DNA from: Anaerolineae bacterium
GTDB taxonomy: Bacteria; Chloroflexota; Anaerolineae; Anaerolineales; Villigracilaceae
Assembly (NCBI GenBank): GCA_018645405.1
Contig: JABGOQ010000111.1
Coordinates: 1 to 39,210 of the forward strand
Length of the DNA stretch: 39,210 nucleotides
Direction: 5' to 3'
This document shows, in pieces, positions 14,026 through 22,420 of the stretch. Both the position numbers and the translations under genes were made by a program. Under the pieces are notes generated by a model that did not search any database, was not told the origin of the DNA, and was given only the letters and a program-made list of their open reading frames with translations. Position 1 is the stretch's first letter. Each line of letters begins with the position of its first letter.

Positions 14026-15915
14026 ATGTACGGAAGCACAGGCAAAATATTAAGAGTAAATCTATCTACTAGGGAAATTGGGGTTGAAAAACTGACCGAC
14101 GAATTTTACCGGCTGTATCCAGGCGGAAAAGCCCTGGCAGGTTATATTTTATTGAACGAAATGCCTGCTAACACTGAGCCTTTTTCTCCAGAAAATGTAT
14201 TGGTGCTGGCAAATGGCCTCTTGACTGGCGCTCCAGTTTCAACGGCTACCCGCTACGTGGTCTCGGCACGTTCGCCGCTAACGATGGGATACGGAGAATC
14301 AGAGGCAGGCGGTTTTTGGGGGCCTGAGCTCAAAATGGCTGGGTTTGAGGCAATTGTTATCAAGGGCTGTTCTCCGAAGCCAGTATATTTGTGGGTTCAG
14401 GATGGCGAGGCAGAGCTTCGGGATGCCTCTCACATTTGGGGGCAGCAAACAGGTCCGGCCCAAGCTGCGATCCGTTCTGAGCTGGGCGATGACAAAATCC
14501 GCGTATTACAGATCGGTCCAGCAGGTGAGAATCTAGTCCGATATGCAGGAATCACTAATGATCTTCGGCATTTTAACGGCCGCAATGGAATGGGGGCAGT
14601 GATGGGCTCCAAAAAGTTGAGGGCAATCGCCGTTCGTGGCCGAACTCGTTATCAAAAACTAGCTCGCGATCCAAAAGCGCTCACTTCTCTAGGTCGTATG
14701 TTGGCTAAGAGGGTCAAGGAAAATCCCCAGGCTTGGAGTTTACAAGATACAGGCACGCCTGGATTGGTTGAACCGTTGAATTCCAGCGGGATGTTGCCTA
14801 CTCGAAACTTTTTGCAAGGGGCATTTGAAAACGTTGATGATATTAAGTGGGAAGTGTACGAAAGCGAATTACTCACGGCTCGTAAAACCTGCTATGCCTG
14901 TGCTATCCGCTGCAAACGTGAAGTTCAGGTCGAAGGAAAAGAATCGATTTATGGAGGGCCAGAATATGAATCAATCGGTTCTTTGGGCCCGAATTGCGGG
15001 GTGGGCGATATCCATGCTATTGCCAAGGCAAACGAGCTTTGCAATGCCTATATGCTTGATAGTATTTCCACCGGGATGGCGATCTCGTTTGCGATGGAGT
15101 GTTTCGAACATGGTTTACTGACTCTAGAAGACACTGATGGCATAAACCTACATTTTGGGAACGCTGATGCTATGGTTACCATGGTTGAGTGGATTGCCCT
15201 GCGGAAAGGAATTGGAGACCTGCTCGCTGAAGGTGTGATGCGGGCCGCTGAAAAATTCGGTGAGGAAGCCCATTATTTTGCACTCCATGTCAAAGGGCAG
15301 GAACTCCCCATGCATGAACCCCGCGGTAAATATAACGTGGGGATGGGATATGCCATCTCGGAGATTGGCGCAGATCATTTAGTGGTTGCACACGATGGAA
15401 TGCTGGCAAACGCTGAAGGAATCCCATTTAAAAATGCCAACCCCTTGGGCATTACAGAACCTCAACCCGTGCTTAGTCTGAATAATGAAAAAATGCGGCA
15501 ATTCTACATTTTAGAGAAAGTGACCAGCTTCGAAAAGGTGATTGGTTATTGTTTCTTCGGTCCAGCGCCGCGTTCTTATATCCTTATGGATGAAGTGATT
15601 GATTCGGTCAATGCCGCTACAGATTGGGATATTACCCTCGACGATCTTCTGGAAATTGGGGAGCGAGCTACTAATATGGCCCGGGTTTTCAACGCTCGTG
15701 AAGGTTTTACCCGAAAAGATGACACTCTTCCGGAGCGTCTTTTCTCACCTTTGGAAAATGGAGCACTGAAGGGAGAAACTTTCCCGCGGGATGAGTTTGA
15801 ATCTGCGCTTACGATTCTCTACGGATTGAAGGGCTGGAATCCAGAAATTGGAATTCCCACCCGTGAGCGGCTGGAAGCCTTATCCATTGGTTGGGCCGCG
15901 GATTTATTGGAGTAA
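14026..15915 (+). CDS. aor: Aldehyde:ferredoxin oxidoreductase (tungsten/molybdopterin)
   Basis: 629 aa. I chose the ATG at 14026 because GAAGGAGAAA precedes it and the protein then starts with the family's MYGxxGKILRVNL; an upstream in-frame ATG at 13969 would overlap the previous gene. The [4Fe-4S] ligands are Cys289, Cys292 and Cys296 (CYACAIRC) and Cys509 (GYCFFG), close to the Pyrococcus enzyme pattern. AORs oxidise aldehydes to acids and reduce ferredoxin. In this operon the obvious aldehyde is 3-sulfolactaldehyde from the transaldolase, giving sulfolactate for SuyAB without NAD. That role is inferred. A MoaD/ThiS-like gene follows, a pairing common for AORs. Confidence 0.9.
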   Translation: MYGSTGKILRVNLSTREIGVEKLTDEFYRLYPGGKALAGYILLNEMPANTEPFSPENVLVLANGLLTGAPVSTATRYVVSARSPLTMGYGESEAGGFWGPELKMAGFEAIVIKGCSPKPVYLWVQDGEAELRDASHIWGQQTGPAQAAIRSELGDDKIRVLQIGPAGENLVRYAGITNDLRHFNGRNGMGAVMGSKKLRAIAVRGRTRYQKLARDPKALTSLGRMLAKRVKENPQAWSLQDTGTPGLVEPLNSSGMLPTRNFLQGAFENVDDIKWEVYESELLTARKTCYACAIRCKREVQVEGKESIYGGPEYESIGSLGPNCGVGDIHAIAKANELCNAYMLDSISTGMAISFAMECFEHGLLTLEDTDGINLHFGNADAMVTMVEWIALRKGIGDLLAEGVMRAAEKFGEEAHYFALHVKGQELPMHEPRGKYNVGMGYAISEIGADHLVVAHDGMLANAEGIPFKNANPLGITEPQPVLSLNNEKMRQFYILEKVTSFEKVIGYCFFGPAPRSYILMDEVIDSVNAATDWDITLDDLLEIGERATNMARVFNAREGFTRKDDTLPERLFSPLENGALKGETFPRDEFESALTILYGLKGWNPEIGIPTRERLEALSIGWAADLLE

Positions 15916-15950
15916 ATAAATATTTGGAGAAACTGCGTTCCTTTTTATGA

Positions 15951-16202
15951 ATGCAGTTCCCATTGCGAGATATGCGAATCTACCTCGGTGGACATCTGAA
16001 TTTTTATCATCCCAAAAAGGAGAAATGGTTGGAGATCGGCATTGATCAGCCATCCCCTTTAGTGGATGTATTGAAATTTGCTAACATCCCATTGGGAGAA
16101 GTCCATCTTGTTGTTCTCAATGATGAAAATGTTGATTGGCAGGATTTAATCGTTACTCAAAATGATGAAGTCAAGTTATTCTCCGCTGTTGGTGGCGGGT
16201 AG
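15951..16202 (+). CDS. MoaD/ThiS-like beta-grasp protein paired with AOR
   Basis: 83 aa ubiquitin-like sulfur-carrier fold ending in Val-Gly-Gly-Gly. The C-terminal Gly-Gly is where MoaD/ThiS are adenylated and thiocarboxylated; here there is one extra Gly. Such genes often sit beside AOR genes, serving pterin-cofactor synthesis or assembly. The start is uncertain: 15951 follows a GGAGA about 20 bp upstream, while Met8 at 15972 would begin with MRIYLGG. Confidence 0.78.
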   Translation: MQFPLRDMRIYLGGHLNFYHPKKEKWLEIGIDQPSPLVDVLKFANIPLGEVHLVVLNDENVDWQDLIVTQNDEVKLFSAVGGG

Positions 16203-16221
16203 GAAAAGTCGGAGTTGAATT

Positions 16222-17721
16222 ATGAAATATATCGCCGCGATTGACCAGGGAACAACCAGCACTCGTTGCATGATTTTTGATCACGCTGGAAATGTGGTTG
16301 CTGTGGATCAAAAAGAACATGAGCAGATTTACCCACAACCTGGTTGGGTGGAGCACAATCCCCTTGAGATTTGGATGCGTACCCAAGAAGTGATTCAGGG
16401 CGCACTTCGAGAGGGTTCGCTATCCTCTGAAGATATTGCCGCCGTAGGGATCACCAATCAGCGTGAAACTACGTTGGTGTGGGATAAAAATACCGGTGAG
16501 TCGGTCTACAATGCCATTGTTTGGCAGGATACCCGTACTGACGAAATCTGCAACACTCTGGCTCAAACCGGCGGGCAGGATCGCTTTCGTCCACAAGTTG
16601 GCCTACCACTGGCAACCTACTTCTCCGGGCCTAAGGTCAAGTGGATTTTGGATAACATAGATGGTGTCCGAGAACGTGCCGAAAATGGCGATCTGCTCTT
16701 TGGGAATATTGATACCTGGTTGGTCTGGAACCTGACAGGCGGCGTAAATGGCGGTATCCATATCACCGATGTGACCAACGCCTCCCGCACTTTGATAATG
16801 AATCTGGAAACCCTGGATTGGAATGAAGAAACCCTGGCTGTTTTGGAAATTCCCAAATCGATGCTGCCGGAAATCCGGCCATCGTCTGAAAGATACGGGG
16901 TTGTGGGAGCAGGATTGTCTCTGGCAGGTGTTCCAATTGCAGGGATACTCGGCGATCAGCAAGCAGCTATGTTTGGTCAGACCTGTTATGCCCCTGGCGA
17001 AGCTAAGAACACCTACGGCACCGGTTGCTTCATGCTGCTGAACACCGGGGAGACTCCCGTCACCAGCAAAAACGGTTTGCTGACGACCCTGTGTTACAAA
17101 GTTGGCAATCAACCAGCGGTTTATGCCTTAGAAGGCTCGATTGCGATCACCGGGGCTCTGGTTCAATGGTTGCGCGATAACTTAGGCCTGATTCAGTCGG
17201 CACCTGAAGTTGAAACGCTTGCTGCGACCGTGGAAGATAATGGAGGAATTTATTTTATCCCCGCGTTTTCAGGATTGTTTGCACCTTACTGGCGCTCAGA
17301 TGCCCGTGGTGCAATCGTCGGCATGACCCGATATGTGAACAAAGGACATATCGCCCGCGCTACTCTGGAAGCCACCGCCTATCAGACCCGCGAAGTCCTT
17401 GAAGCCATGAATCAGGATTCTGGCGTAGATTTGACCGCCCTCAAAGTAGACGGGGGGATGGTTTTCAACGAGTCGTTAATGCAATTCCAGGCCGATATTT
17501 TGAATGTGCCCGTTATCCGTCCTAAAGTTGCGGAGACTACTGCCCTCGGCGCGGCTTACGCGGCAGGGTTGGCTATTGGATATTGGAAAGATTTCGATGA
17601 ATTACGCGCTAACTGGGGTCAAGATAAAGCCTGGGAACCCCAAATGGATATTGAAAAACGAGAAAAACTTTATTCTGGCTGGAAGAAAGCTGTTACTCGC
17701 ACATTTGATTGGATTGAATAA
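16222..17721 (+). CDS. glpK: Glycerol kinase
   Basis: 499 aa, full length for FGGY-family glycerol kinase. Signatures are the N-terminal phosphate loop [27 protein letters not shown], the substrate segment [23 protein letters not shown] and [15 protein letters not shown]. It makes sn-glycerol 3-phosphate from glycerol and ATP in the cytoplasm. With the next gene it forms a complete entry to glycolysis for the glycerol that a sulfoquinovosidase would release from sulfoquinovosyl glycerol. GlpK can also act on dihydroxyacetone, relevant if the transaldolase behaves as an aldolase. Confidence 0.95.
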   Translation: MKYIAAIDQGTTSTRCMIFDHAGNVVAVDQKEHEQIYPQPGWVEHNPLEIWMRTQEVIQGALREGSLSSEDIAAVGITNQRETTLVWDKNTGESVYNAIVWQDTRTDEICNTLAQTGGQDRFRPQVGLPLATYFSGPKVKWILDNIDGVRERAENGDLLFGNIDTWLVWNLTGGVNGGIHITDVTNASRTLIMNLETLDWNEETLAVLEIPKSMLPEIRPSSERYGVVGAGLSLAGVPIAGILGDQQAAMFGQTCYAPGEAKNTYGTGCFMLLNTGETPVTSKNGLLTTLCYKVGNQPAVYALEGSIAITGALVQWLRDNLGLIQSAPEVETLAATVEDNGGIYFIPAFSGLFAPYWRSDARGAIVGMTRYVNKGHIARATLEATAYQTREVLEAMNQDSGVDLTALKVDGGMVFNESLMQFQADILNVPVIRPKVAETTALGAAYAAGLAIGYWKDFDELRANWGQDKAWEPQMDIEKREKLYSGWKKAVTRTFDWIE

Positions 17722-17744
17722 ACGGAACACTGAATACAAAAACT

Positions 17745-19442
17745 ATGAATAGACAAGAAACTTTACAGCATTATAAAGAAAACCCTGAAGTCTCTGTGCT
17801 GATTGTAGGCGCAGGAGTCAATGGGGTTGGCACCTTCCGAGATTTGGCACTCCAAGGCGTCGATGTCCTTCTGGTAGATCGGGGTGATTTTTGCTCTGGG
17901 GCCAGTGCAGCCTCGTCACATATGGTGCATGGCGGCATCCGTTACCTTGAAAATGGTGAATTTAGACTTGTGCGTGAAGCAGTTCAGGAACGTAATCACC
18001 TGATTCAAAATGCACCCCATTATGTCAAACCTCTCCTCACGGTGATTCCCGTTTTCAAGTGGTTTTCGGGCATCTTTAACGCTCCGCTTAAATTTATCGG
18101 AATGTTAACAAAGCCATCGGAGCGGGGTGCAATCATCATAAAGATTGGTTTAATCATGTACGATGCCTTCACCCGAAAACAGGGGACGGTTCCGAAACAC
18201 CAGTTCAAACCTCGTGGGGTGACCTTGGGTGAGTTTCCAAAGATCAACCCAAAGATCCGGTTTACCGCCCGCTATTATGATGGAGCCATGCACACCCCCG
18301 AACGGATTTGTGCAGAAATGTTGCTGGATGGTGAAGCTGCCTATAAAAACGCAAACGCCCTTAATTATGTCAGTCTTGAAAGGGCCAGCGGGAATACAGT
18401 CACATTGAAAGAAGAAATCACAGGAGAATCATTCGTTGTGCGACCCCAAGTCCTGATAAATGCTGCCGGGCCGTGGATTGATTTTGCTAATGAGAAAATC
18501 GGATTCCAGACCCAATTCATCGGCGGAACCAAGGGCTCTCATCTGATCTTGAATAATCCTGAACTACGGGCCGCCATTGGTGAAAATGAATTCTTCTTCG
18601 AAAACAAAGATGGTCGGATTGTGCTGATCTACCCGATGAAGGATAAGGTCATGGTTGGGACATCCGACTTGCCGATTGAAAATCCCGACGATGTACACTG
18701 CACAGATGCTGAAATTGATTATTTCTTTGAAATGGTGCCCCTCGTTTTCCCTAATATTCATCTCAGCCGAGAGCAGATTGTCTTCCAGTTTTCAGGAGTG
18801 CGTCCACTTCCAAAAGCAGATGTCAATAACCCTGGGCAGATCAGCCGGGATCACAGTATCCGTGTGACAGAGCCAGATGATGGGTTAGATTTCCCCATTT
18901 ATAGTTTAGTTGGCGGTAAGTGGACGTCTTTTCGGGCTTTTTCTGAAGAAGTTGCTGATAAATCTCTAGAGCTTCTTAACTTGTCCCGAAAAGTGAGTAC
19001 TCGTGATCTGGCGATTGGCGGAGGGCGTGATTACCCGAAAACAGTGGTGGCTCAAGAGAAGTGGCGTGGGACCCTCGCCAATAAAACAAAAATACCAGCT
19101 GAAAGAATTTATGAACTCTTCGAACGGTACGGAACCCGATCCCAACCCATCGCCGAATATATCTCCCAAGGTATAGATACCCTCATCAAATCCCTGCCGG
19201 GTTACTCCCAACGGGAGATTGAATTCATCGTCCAGAAAGAAAAAGTCATCCATCTTGATGATTTCTTTATCCGGCGGTCGATGGTTGCTAAATTAGGTCA
19301 GTTATCCAGCTCCAATTTGGATGAAATCGCGAATATCATCGGCAATTATTTAAAATGGTCAGACATTCAGAGAAATCAAGAAATCCAACGAACCCATCAA
19401 GTTCTCGTGGAAATGCACGGGATTGTACTTGAGCGCGAATAA
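17745..19442 (+). CDS. glpD: FAD-dependent glycerol-3-phosphate dehydrogenase
   Basis: 565 aa. The N-terminal FAD-binding Rossmann motif is VGAGVNGVGTFRDLALQGVD, followed by the GlpD signature with GASAASSHMVHGGIRYLE, and a C-terminal GlpA/GlpD cap domain (about residues 400-540). It oxidises glycerol 3-phosphate to dihydroxyacetone phosphate at the membrane with quinone or another acceptor. It lies 23 bp after glpK. Its own membrane partner subunits (GlpB/GlpC) are absent, fitting the single-subunit GlpD type. Confidence 0.94.
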   Translation: MNRQETLQHYKENPEVSVLIVGAGVNGVGTFRDLALQGVDVLLVDRGDFCSGASAASSHMVHGGIRYLENGEFRLVREAVQERNHLIQNAPHYVKPLLTVIPVFKWFSGIFNAPLKFIGMLTKPSERGAIIIKIGLIMYDAFTRKQGTVPKHQFKPRGVTLGEFPKINPKIRFTARYYDGAMHTPERICAEMLLDGEAAYKNANALNYVSLERASGNTVTLKEEITGESFVVRPQVLINAAGPWIDFANEKIGFQTQFIGGTKGSHLILNNPELRAAIGENEFFFENKDGRIVLIYPMKDKVMVGTSDLPIENPDDVHCTDAEIDYFFEMVPLVFPNIHLSREQIVFQFSGVRPLPKADVNNPGQISRDHSIRVTEPDDGLDFPIYSLVGGKWTSFRAFSEEVADKSLELLNLSRKVSTRDLAIGGGRDYPKTVVAQEKWRGTLANKTKIPAERIYELFERYGTRSQPIAEYISQGIDTLIKSLPGYSQREIEFIVQKEKVIHLDDFFIRRSMVAKLGQLSSSNLDEIANIIGNYLKWSDIQRNQEIQRTHQVLVEMHGIVLERE

Positions 19443-19460
19443 AGAAAAAGGATCATTAGA

Positions 19461-20630
19461 ATGAATGTAAAAAAAACAGATCAAGCGATAACCGCCTGGG
19501 AGAAAAATTTATTGGGTGTATCTGCCAGAGATATCCCACAACTTTTCCCCGGATTGTTAGCGGTTTCCATTTTGACATGGATCAGTATTTGGACCAGTGA
19601 ATTTGTTGGTAAGCAACTGATGGGATTTGAAAAGAGCCCAATATCACCTGTAATGTTAGCAATTATCCTTGGTCTATTGATCGGAGTGGTTGTAAATGTA
19701 TCCAAAATTTTCACCCCTGGACTAAAATTCGCTGTAAAAAAAATACTCCGTCTTGGAATCATCTTACTGGGAATCCGCCTAACGATCCTTGATGTTTTTA
19801 AATTAGGTGCATTCGGCGTACCAATTGTTGCTTTATGCATTATTGGTGCCTTGGTAATTACAACCTGGATCAATCATAGACTTAAATTGCCGGAACGGTT
19901 GGGGACTTTGATAGCTGTGGGAACTTCGATTTGCGGTGTGACCGCGATTGTGGCTGCAAGCCCGGCTATCGACGCTGACGAAGAAGAAACAGCTTACGCT
20001 GTAGCGGTAATCACCATCTTTGGGCTATTTGCCACTCTGGTTTATCCTTACCTCGCTCATACCATCTTTGCTGGCGAGGCTGTTAAAGTTGGTTTATTTC
20101 TGGGTACCGCTGTGCATGAGACAGCACAAGTGGTCGGGGCAGCAAAGATCTATGCGGATGTTTTTTCTCAACCTCAGGCACTTGATGTGGCTACAATTGC
20201 CAAGTTAGTGCGTAATGTTTTTATGGCGGTGGTAATCCCCTTTATGGCATATTCTTATGCACAAAAAACGCGTGACAATGAAGAATTCAAAGGCCAGAAA
20301 ACCAACTTTGCCAAGTTGTTTCCGGTTTTTATTCTAGGCTTTTTGTTGATGGCTATGCTACGCTCTATTGGTGATGCCGGGATTAATGCAGGGAGGGGTG
20401 CCTTTGGATTGTGGTCTGGCGAAACCTGGCACACAATTATCTCTTTGATCAAAAAATGGGCTGAATTTTTCCTAGTAGCAGCACTGGCAGGAGTGGGGTT
20501 AAGCACGAAATTCCAATCTTTGAAGCGACTGGGCATCAAGCCCTTCTTGGTAGGATTGGCAGCAGCTTTATCTGTGGGCATCGTCAGTTTTATAGCGATC
20601 ACGCTATTGGGAGGATGGGTTAAATTATAA
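19461..20630 (+). CDS. PSE (YeiH-like) family exporter, candidate sulfite exporter
   Basis: 389 aa with about ten hydrophobic segments. Family signatures (PF03601, putative sulfate exporter) include LGIILLGIRLTILDV, the conserved GTSICGVTAIVAASPAID and GTAVHETAQVVGAA. Members are called putative sulfate exporters and occur in sulfonate-degradation clusters, where a desulfonating enzyme makes toxic sulfite. SuyAB would produce sulfite here, so sulfite export is the natural role, though the anion is not proven by sequence. The start is at 19461 behind AAAGGATC; the preceding gene ends 18 bp upstream. Confidence 0.85.
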   Translation: MNVKKTDQAITAWEKNLLGVSARDIPQLFPGLLAVSILTWISIWTSEFVGKQLMGFEKSPISPVMLAIILGLLIGVVVNVSKIFTPGLKFAVKKILRLGIILLGIRLTILDVFKLGAFGVPIVALCIIGALVITTWINHRLKLPERLGTLIAVGTSICGVTAIVAASPAIDADEEETAYAVAVITIFGLFATLVYPYLAHTIFAGEAVKVGLFLGTAVHETAQVVGAAKIYADVFSQPQALDVATIAKLVRNVFMAVVIPFMAYSYAQKTRDNEEFKGQKTNFAKLFPVFILGFLLMAMLRSIGDAGINAGRGAFGLWSGETWHTIISLIKKWAEFFLVAALAGVGLSTKFQSLKRLGIKPFLVGLAAALSVGIVSFIAITLLGGWVKL

Positions 20631-20635
20631 TAACT

Positions 20636-21583
20636 ATGCGATCATCAAATAAACCTTTCCGCGTCATTATCTCTGAAAAAGTTTCAAATCTGCCAGAAGA
20701 GTATTCTGACATTTCCTTTATCTATCAGCCTGATTTATGGCAGTGTCCTGAAAAGCTTTCCCAGTATATTCACGATGCTGACGGACTAATTGTCCGCAAC
20801 CAGACGCGGGTGGATGCAGCGCTTTTGTCGAAAGCAGAAAACTTGCAAGTAATTGGACGTTTGGGAGCAGGGCTTGATAATATCGATATTCAGTCTGCCC
20901 ACGCTGCCGGAGTTCAAGTGGTCTATGCGCCCAATGCCAATACGATCTCAGTGGCAGAGTATTGTCTGGGACAAATTTTTAATATCCTGCGCATTTTTCC
21001 GAAAGCGATGCGTTCGACATCCTCAGGAGAGTGGTTACGAACCCAGTTCACGGGACGTGAACTTTCAGAAACTGTCATTGGATTAGTCGGCTTTGGGAAA
21101 ATTGCCCAAGCTCTGGCTGAACGCCTGCAACACTTAGGTGGGAATGTAGTTATCGCGACCCGTTCACCGAAGAAAGTCCCCGAATCATTTGGTACGGTTT
21201 TATTAGATGAATTACTAAAGCAAGCTGATATTGTTTCACTTCATGTTTCGGGTGGTTTGAAGACGTTACATCTTATTGGATCATTGCAATTCAAAGCGAT
21301 GAAACCCACAGCTTGGCTACTAAACACCGCCCGTGGTTCAGTTGTAGATGAAGAGGCTCTATATGCAGCACTTTTCTCGGGGGAGATTGCCGGAGCAGTA
21401 GTGGATGTTCGTAAAAATGAACCACCTGCCGTAGGAGCCTTAGAAGCTTTGCCAAATTTCTATGCTACGCCACATATTGCTGCGTTTACGAGTGCAGCCC
21501 AAGAGCGCGTCAATCAGCTAGTCTTTGCGGATGTTGCTAAGGTTTTGAGGGGATGTTGTCCTACGAGTCTGGCTTTGAGTTAA
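20636..21583 (+). CDS. D-2-hydroxyacid dehydrogenase (3-phosphoglycerate dehydrogenase-like), candidate sulfolactate dehydrogenase
   Basis: 315 aa, last gene of the operon, 5 bp after the exporter gene. The Rossmann motif is GLVGFGKIAQALAERL. The catalytic triad of the family is visible: Arg in NTARGSVVDE, Glu in VRKNEPP and His in ATPHIAAFTS. At the end of strand beta-2, where NAD enzymes have Asp, it has Ala-Thr-Arg-Ser, which points to NADP. The (S)-sulfolactate dehydrogenase SlcC of known sulfolactate pathways belongs to this family, so it may oxidise or reduce sulfolactate/sulfopyruvate and help invert stereochemistry. A glyoxylate/hydroxypyruvate reductase role is the alternative. Confidence 0.82.
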   Translation: MRSSNKPFRVIISEKVSNLPEEYSDISFIYQPDLWQCPEKLSQYIHDADGLIVRNQTRVDAALLSKAENLQVIGRLGAGLDNIDIQSAHAAGVQVVYAPNANTISVAEYCLGQIFNILRIFPKAMRSTSSGEWLRTQFTGRELSETVIGLVGFGKIAQALAERLQHLGGNVVIATRSPKKVPESFGTVLLDELLKQADIVSLHVSGGLKTLHLIGSLQFKAMKPTAWLLNTARGSVVDEEALYAALFSGEIAGAVVDVRKNEPPAVGALEALPNFYATPHIAAFTSAAQERVNQLVFADVAKVLRGCCPTSLALS

Positions 21584-21662
21584 CAAAAAACATGCTCTAC
21601 TAACGGATTACAGTAAATAGGTAGCGTTTACATTCTTAAACACTTGGCTAAAAAATAAAAAA

Positions 21663-21893
21663 CTACTTCGGGCCAAAACGTTGGTCGGTTGCATCAAGTG
21701 CTTGTTCGATATAAATATCGAGAGCGCTTATGTCGATGAGCCACAATTGACCGATTTTGATACCTTCGATCTTGCTATTGCGAAGTAAGCGTCGAAGGTA
21801 TTGCAAGCTATAGCCGCTGTACTTAGCGGCCACTTGCACAGATTTGTGGTTGTTCAGAACTTGGGGAGATACTGTTTGGTTAAAAGAAACCAT
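21663..21893 (-). CDS. Excisionase-like helix-turn-helix protein
   Basis: 76 aa. The segment from residue 20 (VAAKYSGYSLQYLRRLLRNS, then KIEGIKIGQLWLID) is the winged helix of the excisionase/MerR-like HTH_17 family; the C-terminal helix is short. RBS GAGG lies 5 bases before the ATG. On the same strand as the serine recombinase 750 bp upstream, it may be its directionality factor or a control protein of the module. Confidence 0.75.
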   Translation of the reverse strand: MVSFNQTVSPQVLNNHKSVQVAAKYSGYSLQYLRRLLRNSKIEGIKIGQLWLIDISALDIYIEQALDATDQRFGPK

Positions 21894-21900
21894 CCCGACC

Positions 21901-22038
21901 TCACTTTCTGATGCCGGGCAACTCCTCCAGCTTGCTTCTTTGGTTGAAGCGAAGCATTTCTAGGAACTGCTCAACACCAATCTGGTGTCGTTCGGGATGT
22001 ATCTTGTTAGGTATCCCCGCTGAGACTCGAACTCCCAA
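21901..22038 (-). CDS. Possible small ORF upstream of the excisionase-like gene
   Basis: Open frame of up to 45 codons from a TTG at 22038; an ATG at 21957 would give only 18 residues. It ends 7 bp before the HTH gene start, so translation could be coupled. The C-terminal half (QFLEMLRFNQRSKLEELPGI) looks protein-like, but I recognise no family. It overlaps a tRNA T-arm-like stretch, so it may be chance. Confidence 0.3.
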   Translation of the reverse strand: MGVRVSAGIPNKIHPERHQIGVEQFLEMLRFNQRSKLEELPGIRK

Positions 22039-22245
22039 CTATTGATGCAAACTGGTAATTTTATCTGGGAAATAAATTCAGTATGGTAGAACGCAGCCTA
22101 GGTTTTATCATAAACCTAAAAAAAACCATTGAATTGTAGACCGTCGGGTTAGCTCGCCAGCAAGGTTTTTCCTTCAAAATTGGCTTTCACAAGACTGGAA
22201 CTCATTCCCTGAAGGTCGTAGGTTCGAGACCTTTCCCTTAGATAG
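22020..22245. other. Region with decayed tRNA-like fragments
   Basis: Three short stretches look like tRNA pieces. At 22193-22240 (+), CTCATTCCCTGAAGGTCGTA followed by GGTTCGAGACC is like the anticodon-to-T-arm part of a tRNA-Met(CAU) gene with a short deletion. At 22077-22105 (+), TTCAGTATGGTAGAACGCAG is D-arm-like. At 22020-22040 (-), GGGAGTTCGAGTCTCA is T-arm-like. No full cloverleaf forms. They suggest remnants of a tRNA array or of tRNA-associated integration. Confidence 0.4.
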
Positions 22246-22340
22246 TTAGTCCAAGCGGCTGGCAATAATGGCTTATTATTGTGCCCAAACTTGGAACGAA
22301 ATACATGAGGCTGTTGTCCACGGCACCGACATACCTGGCA

Positions 22341-22393
22341 GACCACAAAAGGGCGAGCAATCCGAATAGATTGCTCGCCCTTTGCATAAATCA
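22341..22393. terminator. Repeat A, copy 1: strong bidirectional terminator hairpin
   Basis: AAAGGGCGAGCAATC (22348-22362) and its exact complement (22369-22383), 6-base loop, preceded by GACCAC and with A/T runs on both sides. A degenerate copy with the same flanks (GACCACAAAAGGGC ... TTGCTCGCCC, AATCACTG) is at 38191-38245. Both lie upstream of a repeat B copy, so the hairpin is part of a composite repeated block. Confidence 0.75.
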
Positions 22394-22420
22394 CTGGTTT
22401 CTCAGATGTTTTTTATGTCA

